Source of the DNA: an uncultured Subdoligranulum sp.
Lineage (GTDB): Bacteria > Bacillota > Clostridia > Christensenellales > CAG-314
NCBI GenBank assembly: GCA_900551395.1
Contig: URVX01000001.1
Span: forward strand, 1-40,228
DNA length: 40,228 nucleotides
Direction of reading: 5' to 3'
The translations under genes and the position numbers were made by a program. Positions 11,601 through 20,088 of the stretch are shown piece by piece; within the stretch, counting starts at the first letter, position 1, and each line of letters opens with the position of its first letter. The notes under the pieces are model-generated. The model was not told the DNA's origin. It did no database searches and saw only the letters and a list, made by a program, of their open reading frames with translations.

Positions 11601-12647
11601 GTGCGCGCTGTCCTCCATGAGAAGATATATGCGGTCTCCGCCGCCGCCCAAGTCCGTCGCGCCGTAATTCCAGCAGGCGTACAGCATGACGGTGCCTTTC
11701 ACTTCCGCTATCTCGTCGCCCGCGCCAAACTCAACGTCGCCGTCGGGGCTTGTAGACCAACCGGCAAACCTGTAACCTCTGACGGAATAGCCGCTGTCGG
11801 CAACCTCGTGCGACGCACCGTAAGGCACGGTCGCATATTCCGTTTCGCCTTCATAATCGGAGCCCTGCGGCGCGTTGACAAAATAATAAACGTATCCGTC
11901 CGTGCGGTAAAAATATGCCTTGTAAACGTTTTTGCCGGCAGCCAGCGTTATCGACTGCGTCATAGTCTGGTCGAGCAGAAAGCCCTCGGGAGCTTTCAGC
12001 ACGGAAGAGCTCAGCTTTATCTCCTTGCCCAGCCAGTCGCTTCCGCCGTCGAAAACAATTTCGTCGGTAGGCTCGCCGTATTCCCCGTCGAAATTTTCGA
12101 GATAGACCTCGACGACATACGCCGCTTTGTATCTTGCGGTAAGGCTAAGCCCGCCCGCCGGCATAACCGCGTTTTGCGCGATCTGCGAGCTGCCGTTGAA
12201 CCAGCCACCGAACTCGGCGCCGTCAAGGCGCGGAATTGCCTGAGAAAGCACTGAGGACAAGGACTGACCGACTACGAGAGAATAAAACGTGTCGTCAAGC
12301 GTCCCTCCCGCGGGATCCAGCGTAAGAGTAGCCGTTTGCTCCGCCGAAAACTTTGCGTAGTAAGTTATATTTTCGTCGGGCATAATTTTAGGCAATTCGA
12401 CAGGACCTTCGGAAAAATCCTCCGTCAGGTACCACCCCTCGAAAATATGTCCGTCAAGCGTCGGATTTTCGGGTGTCTCAATGACCTCCCCCGCCTTTGC
12501 ATTTATCGGCGCAATTATCGTTCCGCGTCCGGTCTCAAACGTAAGCTTGTAAGACCTCGAGCAGGCAACTGCGACAGCAAGCGTGAACGTCAGCAAAACC
12601 GCTAACAGCACAATGTAAAAAATTGATTTTTTTGAATTTTTTCCCAT
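8646..12647 (-). CDS. Large lipoprotein with InlB-type repeats and repeated 'DGFG' modules
   Basis: The start chosen is the ATG at 12647, behind AAGGAGA with 6-nt spacing; an in-frame ATG at 12686 lacks a good site. The product is 1,333 residues. Residues 1-29 are a lipoprotein signal with lipobox AVAC (Cys29). Residues about 30-330 carry three or four InlB/Flg_new-like repeats (GHIFEGWY, GAEFGGWF, GYRFAGWS...LYACW). The rest, to about residue 1,320, is a series of roughly 80-100 residue beta-rich modules. Each contains a signature such as LDGFGGAGYL, SDGFGKAYYG, CDGFGKGSLL, LDGFGGASLQ or LDGLGNASLF. I do not recognise this module as a named domain. No catalytic motif or C-terminal anchor is visible beyond the lipid anchor. 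An extracellular, membrane-tethered role is likely; its ligand is unknown. Same strand as the LRR lipoprotein, but separated from it by a terminator and a promoter. Confidence 0.93.
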   Translation of the reverse strand: MGKNSKKSIFYIVLLAVLLTFTLAVAVACSRSYKLTFETGRGTIIAPINAKAGEVIETPENPTLDGHIFEGWYLTEDFSEGPVELPKIMPDENITYYAKFSAEQTATLTLDPAGGTLDDTFYSLVVGQSLSSVLSQAIPRLDGAEFGGWFNGSSQIAQNAVMPAGGLSLTARYKAAYVVEVYLENFDGEYGEPTDEIVFDGGSDWLGKEIKLSSSVLKAPEGFLLDQTMTQSITLAAGKNVYKAYFYRTDGYVYYFVNAPQGSDYEGETEYATVPYGASHEVADSGYSVRGYRFAGWSTSPDGDVEFGAGDEIAEVKGTVMLYACWNYGATDLGGGGDRIYLLMEDSAHVVLYRPVLGEKTGSYDADTRLFEFEISDGETLRGRMLADGRRFAYFDAETALELFQYDGASIGAAKIELDGLDSATYTTENGTAVSGTYTRVSPMVYQFSSQSHTFRFRLDKVDGQDVFRMSDGFEGTYYYYNVGISYPIVILDGFGGAGYLANADTSVITGGYVCKDDVMEVVYPGGSGEVSFLCRLGEEQGKTTSGDVTTVAVFYLADDTRGEYVLTDLNGQELAFRSDGFGKAYYGEKDSERETDYVYYREHGYYVVVDGKINYVGYVSMEVDGKSVFGRLNMTEKYGELAEYNTVWTEENARSGFTVKLRIFDSQTASIEVSMTNGRYQQVISGTNTYDETSGIYHFVAEWFAADTENIKYRQLLAPFYADFYYKSQGASSFVIADDAESEYTIHDASTVYTLKCDGFGKGSLLKQGDTRTVAVVYTFQKGYSVGGTNYDFITFTLEMSQFTVRVNSLTKEGHLITFYSELENRLPEEGEFFGFTATNNDGVGSAFIRFPDGNGGYVVGVDGSYSALAYSNTDGQVVYMEFTFTAEYFAENFEALAESGYNSFVFRYYPALGNYFFVYDSGEKADFVISDGETRIEFAVNGDGTAWLGNLLCVVSLTDDEYTLTTASGARGVVRIVGEGTAQLAGSERGTYFALDNGVPTLEKYLLFLDGFGGASLQSYEPATDGEQAQISEVASGAYVRVESESGYYEYDVTFQGDEFEDFRFAYGTISLGQSTVAVYIVYDEGNVESFVLSDGGRLEIDAYGEATFIDEAGNARGAAAVREADDVVEGRELMRVRVLNEDGRGYGEEKIYAISVDGQQKSLLLLDAGRGIYNLLDGDKISSTTILVLDGLGNASLFEDGGETAALTGSYSAADGENEWNFLPADSSERAFRFTLMTDVLSTDGDSFDLFAVYAGQWECRMVSSGWEVAAFNGYGYGTYIDRLGRAYSVYYELVDENTIRIYGASLGELWLTADFETGAFVSSTEAPAA

Positions 12648-12734
12648 ATTGCTCTCCTTTTTTCTTCTCGTTCTTGTCAATCCCATTCAACGACATTCCA
12701 CTTCAAGAACACATAAAAATGGTTAACATGTTTT

Positions 12735-12763
12735 AATATATCAAAAGGCTTATTTATTTGCAA
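12735..12763 (-). promoter_or_regulatory. Probable promoter of the 1,333-aa lipoprotein gene
   Basis: Minus strand TTGCAA (12763-12758), 17-nt spacer, TATATT (12740-12735). The -10 is one mismatch from consensus and the -35 is weaker. It lies 88 nt upstream of the ATG. Confidence 0.55.
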
Positions 12764-12913
12764 GCAAAATAAAATAAAAACATTTGCGTCTTCGCCACAA
12801 ATTTTTTGAATAAAAATTTACGATATACGCTAAAATGTATAAATCCGATTGCGCCGAAGCTTAAGGCCTTAGCGACAATTAAATTATATTTTTACAACCT
12901 AAAGGCATGTCGG

Positions 12914-13060
12914 AAAAGAAAAGAAACACGCCACTTGCGTCTTCGTGTTTTTCTTTAAGTGCGCCATGCAAAGAAAAAAGATGCCTGTTTCGCATAAAAG
13001 CCGGCTTGTCGAAAAGCGGCGCTCGCCGCTCCGTCGCCAAGAAAGCCGCAGCCGTGCGCG
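12914..13060 (-). repeat. Diverged inverted copy of the tRNA-Arg-associated 172-bp repeat
   Basis: Read on the minus strand, this stretch follows the same order as the tandem unit at 20151-20496: a GGC(T/A)GC..GCGACGGA-like segment, a GCG..ATG-like segment, then GCGC(A/T)TTAAA and AGAAAACACG followed by a hairpin. Here the hairpin is AAACACG/CGTGTTT (12924-12930 with 12944-12950). Translations of the two loci are alignable at low identity, which is how I noticed it. It is probably an old copy of a dispersed element. No gene is evident between 12648 and 13180. Confidence 0.55.
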
Positions 13061-13073
13061 AAGAGGCGCGTAA

Positions 13074-13104
13074 AAAGCCCGAAGCAAACAAATACTCGGG
13101 CTTT
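13074..13104 (-). terminator. Terminator of the 206-aa membrane-protein gene
   Basis: Stem AAAGCCCGA/TCGGGCTTT (13074-13082 with 13096-13104), followed on the minus strand by TTTTTA. It lies about 80 nt after the stop at 13181. Confidence 0.75.
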
Positions 13105-13180
13105 GGAATTTTTATTCATTGAAATTCGGAGATTTGCCGAAATTTTAGTCGTCGGTTTTCGGCGGGTTGTTTGAATCCGG

Positions 13181-13801
13181 TTACTTTTCTGCAGAAATGT
13201 TTTCCGGCGCTTTCGTAGCGTCGTAATCATAACCGATGTAAAAAACGAGCGTTATAAGTATGTCCGTTACGGGAGTTATAAGCAGATGCCAGGAGCTGCC
13301 GAAAATACGGTAATCCGCAAGTCTTATTATATTCAGGATGAAAATTATAAAGCATTCTGCAATTCTTGCAAGCACAAGAATTTCTATAATTCTGTCGCTT
13401 TTAAGCTTTCCCGAAAGCCCCAAAACATAGATTATGCCTATCGCTATCGTTGTCAGACCCAATATAAAATTGAACACGCTCAAGCAGATGTCCGAAGCGG
13501 AGCCGTTTTCAAAGCCGAGCCAATGGGAAAAAACGGTAAACAAATGGTGCATGAACAAATATCCGAAATAAGCGACAAACAACGTCTTCATCCAGAATTT
13601 GTTGTCCCTGTAAACCATGTAAAAACCAAGCAGGAAAAATGCCGCCTGCACGGACAATGAAAATATAAAATAAAAATAAACCGAAACCGAATTGTCATGC
13701 CAATTTACAAGCCTTGCAATGTTGTAAATTAAATTAAGGAACATTACTGCGATTATCAGACCGACAAGCCATTCCTTTTTCCGTTTAAACAAGCTTTTCA
13801 T
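13181..13801 (-). CDS. Hypothetical integral membrane protein, 206 aa
   Basis: ATG at 13801 behind AGGAGG with ideal spacing. The protein is strongly hydrophobic, with about six predicted membrane helices (roughly residues 13-33, 40-62, 70-92, 105-127, 143-160 and 172-193) and short charged tails (KRKKEW at the N-terminus, APENISAEK at the C-terminus). No catalytic motif or transporter signature is visible and I do not recognise the family. It has its own promoter and terminator, so it is a monocistronic neighbour of the TetR-linked operon rather than clearly part of it. Confidence 0.8.
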   Translation of the reverse strand: MKSLFKRKKEWLVGLIIAVMFLNLIYNIARLVNWHDNSVSVYFYFIFSLSVQAAFFLLGFYMVYRDNKFWMKTLFVAYFGYLFMHHLFTVFSHWLGFENGSASDICLSVFNFILGLTTIAIGIIYVLGLSGKLKSDRIIEILVLARIAECFIIFILNIIRLADYRIFGSSWHLLITPVTDILITLVFYIGYDYDATKAPENISAEK

Positions 13802-13837
13802 AAACTGCCTCCTGCTTGATATTCTTTATTCGTTTAC

Positions 13838-13867
13838 AGTATATTGCTTTTGACGAAATTTTGTCAA
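13838..13867 (-). promoter_or_regulatory. Promoter of the 206-aa membrane-protein gene
   Basis: Minus strand TTGACA (13867-13862), 18-nt spacer, TATACT (13843-13838), about 37 nt upstream of the ATG. Consensus -35 and near-consensus -10. Confidence 0.7.
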
Positions 13868-14003
13868 CTTCCGTAAAGTATTTGACGCATTAAGCATATC
13901 GGGCGTTTTAAACGCATTACGAATTATATTTATGCCGAATTAAATCAGAGGAAAAAAGTTTCGTCTCGTTTCGGGGCAGAGTTTAATAAAAAAATTTGAA
14001 ATT

Positions 14004-14681
14004 TCAGTCTTTTTTACATTTAACGGCTTTAACCGCCGTTAAAACAGACATGAAAATAAGAAATATCCATACAGCAAAAGAGCTGCAGGCGCAAACGACA
14101 AGCATGTCTCCGCTTATGCCGCCGCCGAAAGTCATGATAAGCGTGTATTGCAGAGACAGAAGGGATACCAACGCGTCGACAAAATTGATATTGCGCAGCA
14201 TTTTTACGCTCAGATGCCGGGATTTTTGCGATTTCGAGAAATTTACTGCCGACATAATTATTTTGTATGTGGTGTAAGTCGCTATCGTTATGGCAGTCAC
14301 GGTTGAAAAGTTTACGTTTTTTTGCTGCAGCGTCATAAGCGTTATCGGTGCAATCAAGGCAATGTCCGTTGCGAAAAGCAGTATGCTTTGCACCCGATAC
14401 AAATGCTTTCTCGCATTTTCCTTTTGCTGCTCGTCAAGCCCTGCTTTGAAAAATTTGATTTCGGAACACAAAATATAGGCTCTTATGCACAAAAGCGACA
14501 GATAATACGCGGCAATTCCGAAATTCCATGCGGTTTTGTATTTCAACCCCAGATAAAAATTGAAAACCGCATAAGCGGCGCCGACAAGAAAGGAAAGAGC
14601 CGAAAAGAAAAACGTGCGAAACGCATAATCGTTTTTTATAAGTTCGAGATATTTTCTTTTCGTCCCTTTTTTTCTTGTCAT
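14004..14681 (-). CDS. Hypothetical integral membrane protein, 225 aa
   Basis: Product of 225 residues with a basic N-terminus (MTRKKGTKRK) and about six membrane helices (roughly 22-45, 50-75, 100-118, 125-145, 165-185 and 190-218). The ATG at 14681 has no clear ribosome binding site, but it lies only 15 nt after the stop of the upstream gene, so translational coupling is likely. I recognise no family signature. Probably the second gene of a two-gene operon controlled by the divergent TetR regulator. Only a weak A/T-rich inverted repeat follows the stop, so the transcript end is uncertain. Confidence 0.75.
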   Translation of the reverse strand: MTRKKGTKRKYLELIKNDYAFRTFFFSALSFLVGAAYAVFNFYLGLKYKTAWNFGIAAYYLSLLCIRAYILCSEIKFFKAGLDEQQKENARKHLYRVQSILLFATDIALIAPITLMTLQQKNVNFSTVTAITIATYTTYKIIMSAVNFSKSQKSRHLSVKMLRNINFVDALVSLLSLQYTLIMTFGGGISGDMLVVCACSSFAVWIFLIFMSVLTAVKAVKCKKD

Positions 14682-14696
14682 TTAAATCGCCGTTTT

Positions 14697-15233
14697 TCAG
14701 ATTAAATCTGCCTTTAAAAGGTCGTTTCCTTTTTCGAGAATATTTGCAAGCTTTTCTTCGTTGTCGTCTATGACGGGCAGCAACGCTTTGGTTTTTTTCT
14801 CAACACGTTTTTTGTAAATGAAATAATTTACTCCGCAAAGCGCCAGCCCGACAATTCCGAGCGCAATTCCGCCCCAAAAGGCGGATGGCTTGTTTTCCGC
14901 CAGCATAACCAGACTCATACCTCCTCCAAGGATAAGCGCGGCGATGCAGCCGAATATGTAAGCGAAAATACTTGCGCCCAGTGTTTTTGCGCGCTGCAAT
15001 CCGTTTATTGTTTGAAATACGTCCTCGGCCTGTCTTTCAAGACGGGAAAGCTCCTGCTTGTGCTTTTGTTTCCTGTCGCGTTTGAGAGAAAGCGTTATTC
15101 CGTCCACCGCCGTCGGAGTGGTTGAAGTGACCTCCCAGCCGAACGCCTCATACATATCCGTTGCCTTTGTCTGATCCTTTGCTTTGACTGTCTTTGTCCT
15201 GTATTCATAAGACACGAAATCCTTTTCCTGCAT
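14697..15233 (-). CDS. Conserved hypothetical two-helix membrane protein next to a TetR regulator, 178 aa
   Basis: The start is placed at the ATG at 15233, behind GGAGG, rather than an upstream in-frame ATG at 15431 that would overlap the divergent gene. Residues 1-55 form a soluble domain (FVSYEYRTKTV...YEAFGWE...LSLKRDRK). Residues 60-85 look coiled-coil. Two membrane helices lie at about 90-115 and 120-142, followed by a charged cytoplasmic tail. From memory, proteins with this layout (N-terminal 'FGWE' and 'LKRDRK' segments, paired helices) are widespread in Firmicutes without known function. First gene of a probable operon with the 225-aa membrane protein. Its promoter overlaps that of the TetR gene, so regulation by TetR is a reasonable inference. 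Confidence 0.82.
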   Translation of the reverse strand: MQEKDFVSYEYRTKTVKAKDQTKATDMYEAFGWEVTSTTPTAVDGITLSLKRDRKQKHKQELSRLERQAEDVFQTINGLQRAKTLGASIFAYIFGCIAALILGGGMSLVMLAENKPSAFWGGIALGIVGLALCGVNYFIYKKRVEKKTKALLPVIDDNEEKLANILEKGNDLLKADLI

Positions 15234-15291
15234 TTTTGATACCTCCGTAAAAATTGTTTTTTCCCGACGAAGCCGTCGACGCGCGTTTCGA

Positions 15292-15320
15292 TTGACTTCC
15301 TCGTAAGACAAGTGTATCAT
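15292..15320 (+). promoter_or_regulatory. Promoter of the TetR-family gene
   Basis: TTGACT (15292-15297), 17-nt spacer, TATCAT (15315-15320). Its -10 overlaps the -10 of the opposite-strand promoter almost base for base. Confidence 0.65.
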
Positions 15321-15344
15321 ATAAGAAAATTTTAATTCAATCAA
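15316..15344 (-). promoter_or_regulatory. Promoter of the TetR-linked membrane-protein operon
   Basis: Minus strand TTGATT (15344-15339), 17-nt spacer, TATGAT (15321-15316). It shares its -10 region with the plus-strand promoter of the regulator, so one bound repressor could block both. Confidence 0.65.
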
Positions 15345-15418
15345 CCGTTTGCGCGGGCAGAAATACAAGATGCGCCGAAATGTAACCGCAAATGAGACGG
15401 AAAAGGAGAATTTGTATC

Positions 15419-15934
15419 GTGGATTATGCACCCGAAGAATATACGAGGTTTTACATTGTTCAGGCTTTGTTCAAATTGATGAGCGCATACGAGTACGACA
15501 AAATAAGCGTAACAGACATAGCGGAAAAGGCAGGCGTGGGAAGGGCGACGTTTTATCGGTATTTCAAGCGCAAGGAAGACGTAATTATTTTTTACTTCGA
15601 ACACAACACGAAAGAATTTGTTTTCGGTCAGCGCTTTTATCCGAGATGCAGAGAGGATTACTTAATGGTCGCCAAAAATGTTTTTAAGCTGTTCAAGCAA
15701 AACAAGGAGCCCTTCAAGCTGTTGAGAAAAGCTCGGTTGGAGCATATTTATCTTGATTTTCTCAACAAAGGCTTTGCGGAAATGTTCAGCGACAATCATC
15801 CCGACTTAAACAAATATACGCCTTTTCTTTATGCCGGCATGCTGTTCAATGTGTCTATGCTCTGGCTGGACGACGACTGCGCCGAAGATATTGACAGGCT
15901 TGCCGAAATAATGGTGGACAGCGTTTTTAAATAA
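15419..15934 (+). CDS. TetR/AcrR-family transcriptional regulator
   Basis: The start chosen is GTG at 15419, behind AAAGGAG (10-nt spacing), giving 171 residues; an upstream in-frame ATG at 15392 lies before the binding site. The N-terminal 60 residues are a classical TetR helix-turn-helix: ALFKLM..YEYDKISVTDIAEKAGVGRATFYRYFKRKEDV. The C-terminal two thirds are helical and would bind an unknown ligand or mediate dimerisation. It is divergent from a two-gene membrane-protein operon with an overlapping promoter, the usual arrangement for a TetR regulator and its target. The effector cannot be predicted. A 52-bp repeat and a terminator follow the stop. Confidence 0.9.
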   Translation: MDYAPEEYTRFYIVQALFKLMSAYEYDKISVTDIAEKAGVGRATFYRYFKRKEDVIIFYFEHNTKEFVFGQRFYPRCREDYLMVAKNVFKLFKQNKEPFKLLRKARLEHIYLDFLNKGFAEMFSDNHPDLNKYTPFLYAGMLFNVSMLWLDDDCAEDIDRLAEIMVDSVFK

Positions 15935-15938
15935 AGAA

Positions 15939-15990
15939 AAAAAGAAAACACGAGCAGGCGCAAGCGGTGTCGTGTTTTCGTATCTGGCGC
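15939..15990 (+). repeat. 52-bp direct repeat, left border of the defence island
   Basis: These 52 bases are identical to 20321-20372 and 20493-20544. The sequence is a hairpin (AAAACACGA/TCGTGTTTT) followed by TATCTGGCGC, which at 20539-20544 is the 3' end (CCA plus acceptor start, minus strand) of the tRNA-Arg gene. Identity stops at 15990. It may be a left attachment remnant of the island at 15991-20320. Confidence 0.85.
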
Positions 15991-15993
15991 ACC

Positions 15994-16037
15994 AAACGCA
16001 ACCTTATTCGAATACTATCGGGTAGGGTTGCGTTTTT
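15994..16037 (+). terminator. Terminator downstream of the TetR gene
   Basis: Ten-bp perfect stem AAACGCAACC/GGTTGCGTTT (15994-16003 with 16026-16035) followed by TTTTATTTTA-like sequence on the plus strand. It lies directly inside the island border. Confidence 0.8.
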
Positions 16038-16049
16038 TTATTTTAGCAC

Positions 16050-16079
16050 TTGCTAAAACAAAAGAATATTTGGTATAAT
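16050..16079 (+). promoter_or_regulatory. Promoter of the restriction-modification gene
   Basis: TTGCTA (16050-16055), 18-nt spacer, TATAAT (16074-16079), 28 nt before the ATG at 16108. Confidence 0.6.
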
Positions 16080-16107
16080 ATTCCAAAAGTATTTTTAAGG
16101 TAGTTTT

Positions 16108-18904
16108 ATGACCGATACGGAGAGGAAAAAGGCGGCGAAAGAGTTTGCCGAATATTGGCAGAATAAAGGCTATGAAAAGGGCGAAAGCCAGACCTTTTGG
16201 TTGACGCTTTTGAGGGATATTTTGGGCATATCCAAGCCCGAACAGTTTATTACGTTTGAAGAAAAAGTCAAGCTCGACAACACAAGTTTTATCGACGGGC
16301 TTATCCCCTCCACGCACGTTTTAATCGAACAAAAGAGCGCGGACAAGGACTTGCGCAAACCCATAAGGCAGTCCGACGGCACTCTGTTAAACCCCTTTCA
16401 ACAGGCAAAACGCTACTCCGCCGAGCTGCCCTACTCCGAACGCCCTCGATATATAATAACCTGCAACTTCCGCGAATTTCTCATTTACGATATGGAGAAG
16501 CCCACGGGCGAACCCGACAGCATACTTTTAAAAGACTTGCCCAAGGAATACTACCGCTTGCTATTTCTTGTTGAAACCAAGAGTGAACTGTTGCACCGTG
16601 AGGAGCGCATTTCCATTCAGGCGGGCGAGCTGGTAGGCGTATTATACGACGAATTATTAAAGCAGTACAAAGACCCCGCCGACGAACACGCCTTAAAAAG
16701 CCTTAATATGCTCTGCGTAAGGCTTGTTTTCTGCCTTTATGCGGAAGACAGCGGTCTGTTCGGCGAACACCTTAAATTCCACAACTATATCAAAAAGGTT
16801 GCCGACAAGGATAAAAAAGACGTTCGCCGCACGCTAATAGAGCTTTTCAAAGTCCTCGATATGACGCCACAAAAGCGTGAAGAATACGACCCGTTTATGG
16901 ACGAAGAGCTTGCCTCGTTCCCCTACGTCAACGGCGGATTATTCGCCGACGAAAACATACTTATTCCACCCTTTAACGAAAGGATAGTCAGTCTTTTATT
17001 GAAAAACGCAAGCGAAGATTTTGATTGGAGCGAAATCTCCCCCACCATTTTCGGCGCGGTGTTTGAAAGCACGCTAAACCCCGAAACACGCCGTTCAGGC
17101 GGTATGCACTACACCTCGATTGAAAATATCCATAAGGTAATCGACCCCTTGTTTTTAGACGATTTAAACGCAGAGCTTGAACAAATCAAGGAAATCAAGG
17201 TGGAAAAAACCCGCAACGCACAGTTGGAAAACTTCCGTCAAAAGCTTGCCTCGCTCACCTTTTTAGACCCCGCCTGCGGTTCGGGCAATTTCCTTACGGA
17301 AACCTATATCTCCCTGCGCAAACTTGAAAATAAGGCGTTGGAACTGCAATATCACGGGCAGATACAGTTTGAAACGGGCAGTATTATTAAGGTTTCAATC
17401 GGTCAATTTTACGGGATAGAGATAAACGACTTTGCGGTAACGGTTGCAAAAACCGCGCTTTGGATAGCCGAAAGCCAAATGCTGAAAGCAACCGAAGAAA
17501 TCGTCAATATGCGCCTTGACTTTTTGCCCTTGAAATCGTATGCGAATATTGTGGAAGGCAACGCCCTGCGCCTCGATTGGGAGAGCGTAGTACCCAAAGA
17601 TAAACTAAACTACATAATGGGCAATCCGCCGTTTGTGGGTTATTCTTTGCAATCACCCAAACAAAAAGCAGATATACTTTCTATATATGTGGACGAAAAA
17701 GGCAAGCCATATAATACGGCAGGAAAAGTTGACTACGTTGCAGGTTGGTATTTCAAAGCGGCGAAACTGATTGCAAATACAAATATCAAAGTGGCGTTTG
17801 TATCGACGAACTCTATCACGCAAGGCGAACAGGTAGCCGCAGTATGGAAACCGCTTTACGATAGGTTTAATATCCATATTGATTTTGCACATAGAACATT
17901 TAGGTGGGATAGCGAGGCAAGTTTAAAAGCCCACGTTCATTGCGTTATTGTTGGGTTTAGTGTTGCACCGAATAATAAGCCTAAAATTATATATTCTTCC
18001 GATCGCCCGTTAATTGCGGAGAATATAAACGCTTATTTACTTAACGCACCAAACATTTTTATCGAAAGCAGAAAAAAGCCTGTCGCCGCTGTTCCTGAAA
18101 TATTAAAAGGCAGTAGCCCCGTAGATGACGGTAACTTTTTCTTCACTGACGAAGAATATAATGAATTTATAAAAGCGGAGCCACAGTCAAAAAAATACAT
18201 AAAAAGGTTTTTTGGTGCAAGAGAATATTTACACAATATTCGCCGTTGGTGCTTATGGTTGGTTGGAGTTTCTCCTGCTGAACTTAAAACAATGCCTTTG
18301 GTAATGCAACGATTGACTTCTGTTAAAAATTTTAGACTTTCTAGTACAAAATCGGCAACACAAAAATTTGCAGATTATCCTTATCGATTTATGGAATTAC
18401 GGCAACCAACAACAGATTATATTTTAATCCCTAGACACACTTCTGAAAATCGAAAATATATTCCGTTTGGTTATGAGTGCTGAAATTATATGTGGTGATG
18501 CAAACAATATGTTACCACAGGCAACGCTATTTCATTTCGGTGTTTTAACTTCAAACGTTCATATGGCGTGGGTTAGAGCCGTTTGCGGTAGATTAGAAAT
18601 GCGATATAGATATTCAAACGATATTGTCTACAATAACTTCCCGTGGTGCAATCCTACCGAAAAGCAAAAGGCGAAAATCGAACAGACGGCGCAAGCAATT
18701 TTGGACGCCCGTGCACTCTATCCCGATTGCTCGCTTGCCGATTTGTACGACGAGGTTACAATGCCGCCCGAACTCAGAAGAGCTCACCAAGCAAACGACA
18801 AGGCAGTTATGCAGGCATATGGGTTTGATGTCAAGACAATGACCGAAAGCGCTTGCGTCGCCGAACTTATGAAAATGTATCAGGAATTGGTGGAGGGGAA
18901 ATGA
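16108..18904 (+). pseudogene. MmeI-like single-chain restriction endonuclease/N6-adenine methyltransferase, frameshifted
   Basis: The first frame (16108-18483, 791 residues) holds an N-terminal nuclease-like segment with Asp63 and Glu74-Gln-Lys76 (PD-(D/E)XK pattern). A helical spacer ending in GGMHYTSIENIHKVIDPLFL (331-350) follows, then methyltransferase motif I DPACGSGNF (387-395) and motif IV NPPF (506-509). The recognition domain follows but stops at IPFGYEC. The next frame continues the family from about 18473 to 18904 (MSAEIICGDANNM... TSNVHMAWVRAVCGRLEMRYRYS... YNNFPW), the usual MmeI-family C-terminus. A net shift near 18469-18474 (two bases lost or one gained) splits the gene; intact length would be about 930 residues. 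Such enzymes both cut and methylate DNA. The frameshift removes the last part of the specificity region, unless it is a sequencing error. AbiH-like gene follows after 1 nt. Confidence 0.88.
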
Positions 18905-18905
18905 A

Positions 18906-20065
18906 ATGACGGATTATGATTTATTGATTGTAGGAAATGGTTTTGATATTGCTTGCGGTTATAAAACTTCGTACCAAAATTTATACGAACTAATGAAAGC
19001 TGCAAGTGAAAAAGATGAACAAGAATTTTACGCATATTTTGAAAGAGAAAACCCTAATATTGAATTAGAAACGGCAAAATCAAGAGGGTTGTCTATTTTC
19101 TATAACGAAATTAGCAGAACGCTGAAATCAAATATTTTTATAAATTACTTTTTAGCCTATAATACTGTTTTTGAAAGTTGGGTAGCTTTTGAAACCGAAT
19201 TAACAAACATTATCAATGCTTTTGATAATTTTTTTGAAGCGCTTAAAAAATATATGCCAAGAAACTCGGTTTATGATTTTGTATATACCGTTATTCCTAA
19301 TTCTATCGATGAAATTGTTTTTTCTTTAATTAAGGAATGTTCATATTTTAGTCAAGAATATTGCACAGAACTCATTCACACACATTTCGCTTTTATATTA
19401 AGGATTTGCATAATATTCAAGGTTTATTATGGACAAATAAAGTAAATGAATATATAAATAACTTTTGTGATTATATCTATACAGAACTAAACAAGTCTTC
19501 AAATCTCTTTTCTACATATTTAAATATTTTTACTGCACTTAAACCATCTAAAACAGCTAGTAAATTTGGTTTTAAAATAGATTACGCTATTTGTTTCAAT
19601 TATACAAAAACGTGTGAGTTAGTGTATAAATCATCATTAGCATCCATATGTTACCTTAACGGTAAAATAAACTACCAAAATAGAGTAAATGAGTTACTAT
19701 CAAGCAACATTATTTTTGGTACAAATGAAGCGAGTTTTAAAAATATAGGATTGGACAAATTAACAAAAAGCAGCCAAAGACTTCTTAAAGAAACAGATTT
19801 CAATAACTTAAATGAAATGCTTGAAGGAGCTAAAGAATCTTGGAACGAAAATGTGTCGATTTGTATATACGGACATTCATTAAGCATAGCTGATAAAGAT
19901 ACATTAAAAATGATATTTAAATGCTTTAAAAAGCTGAATATTTATATTTATTATTTAAACGATAAAGCTAAAGAAGAACTGATAGCTAACTTAAAAGTAA
20001 TTTTAACCCCTAAAAAGGTAAGTGAATTAAATTCAAGCAACTGCTTGAAATTTATAAAATGTTAA
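18906..20065 (+). pseudogene. AbiH-like abortive-infection protein, frameshifted
   Basis: The first frame (18906-19445) begins TDYDLLIVGNGFDIACGYKTSYQNL, the N-terminal GNGFD motif of AbiH-family proteins. The continuation lies in another frame from about 19390 to 20065, with FNYTKTCE, YLNGKIN, IIFGTNEASF and the C-terminal YGHSLSIADKDTLKMIF motif. Adding one C near 19388 (TTCGC to TTCCGC) joins them as HTHFRFYIKDLHNI, so a one-base deletion explains the break. The intact protein would be about 386 residues. AbiH from lactococci gives phage resistance; the molecular mechanism is not established. The region is clearly more AT-rich than its neighbours, a sign of transfer. It is 1 nt from the restriction-modification gene, so the two form one defence operon. 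Confidence 0.83.
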
Positions 20066-20088
20066 ATAACCAAATCTAAAATGGCACT

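Noticed and set aside
10551..12254. 567-residue open frame on the plus strand
   Set aside because: It is antisense to the 1,333-aa lipoprotein, which has a signal peptide, ribosome binding site and repeats; the plus frame has no domain, no binding site and Arg/His-rich shadow composition.
12907..13122. 71-residue plus-strand frame rich in Lys/Arg/Ala
   Set aside because: Lies in the diverged tRNA-tail repeat and across a minus-strand terminator; no ribosome binding site.
15349..15431. Upstream starts of the TetR gene (ATG 15392) and of the facing gene (ATG 15431)
   Set aside because: Both lack suitable ribosome binding sites and would make the divergent genes overlap; GTG 15419 and ATG 15233 have good sites.
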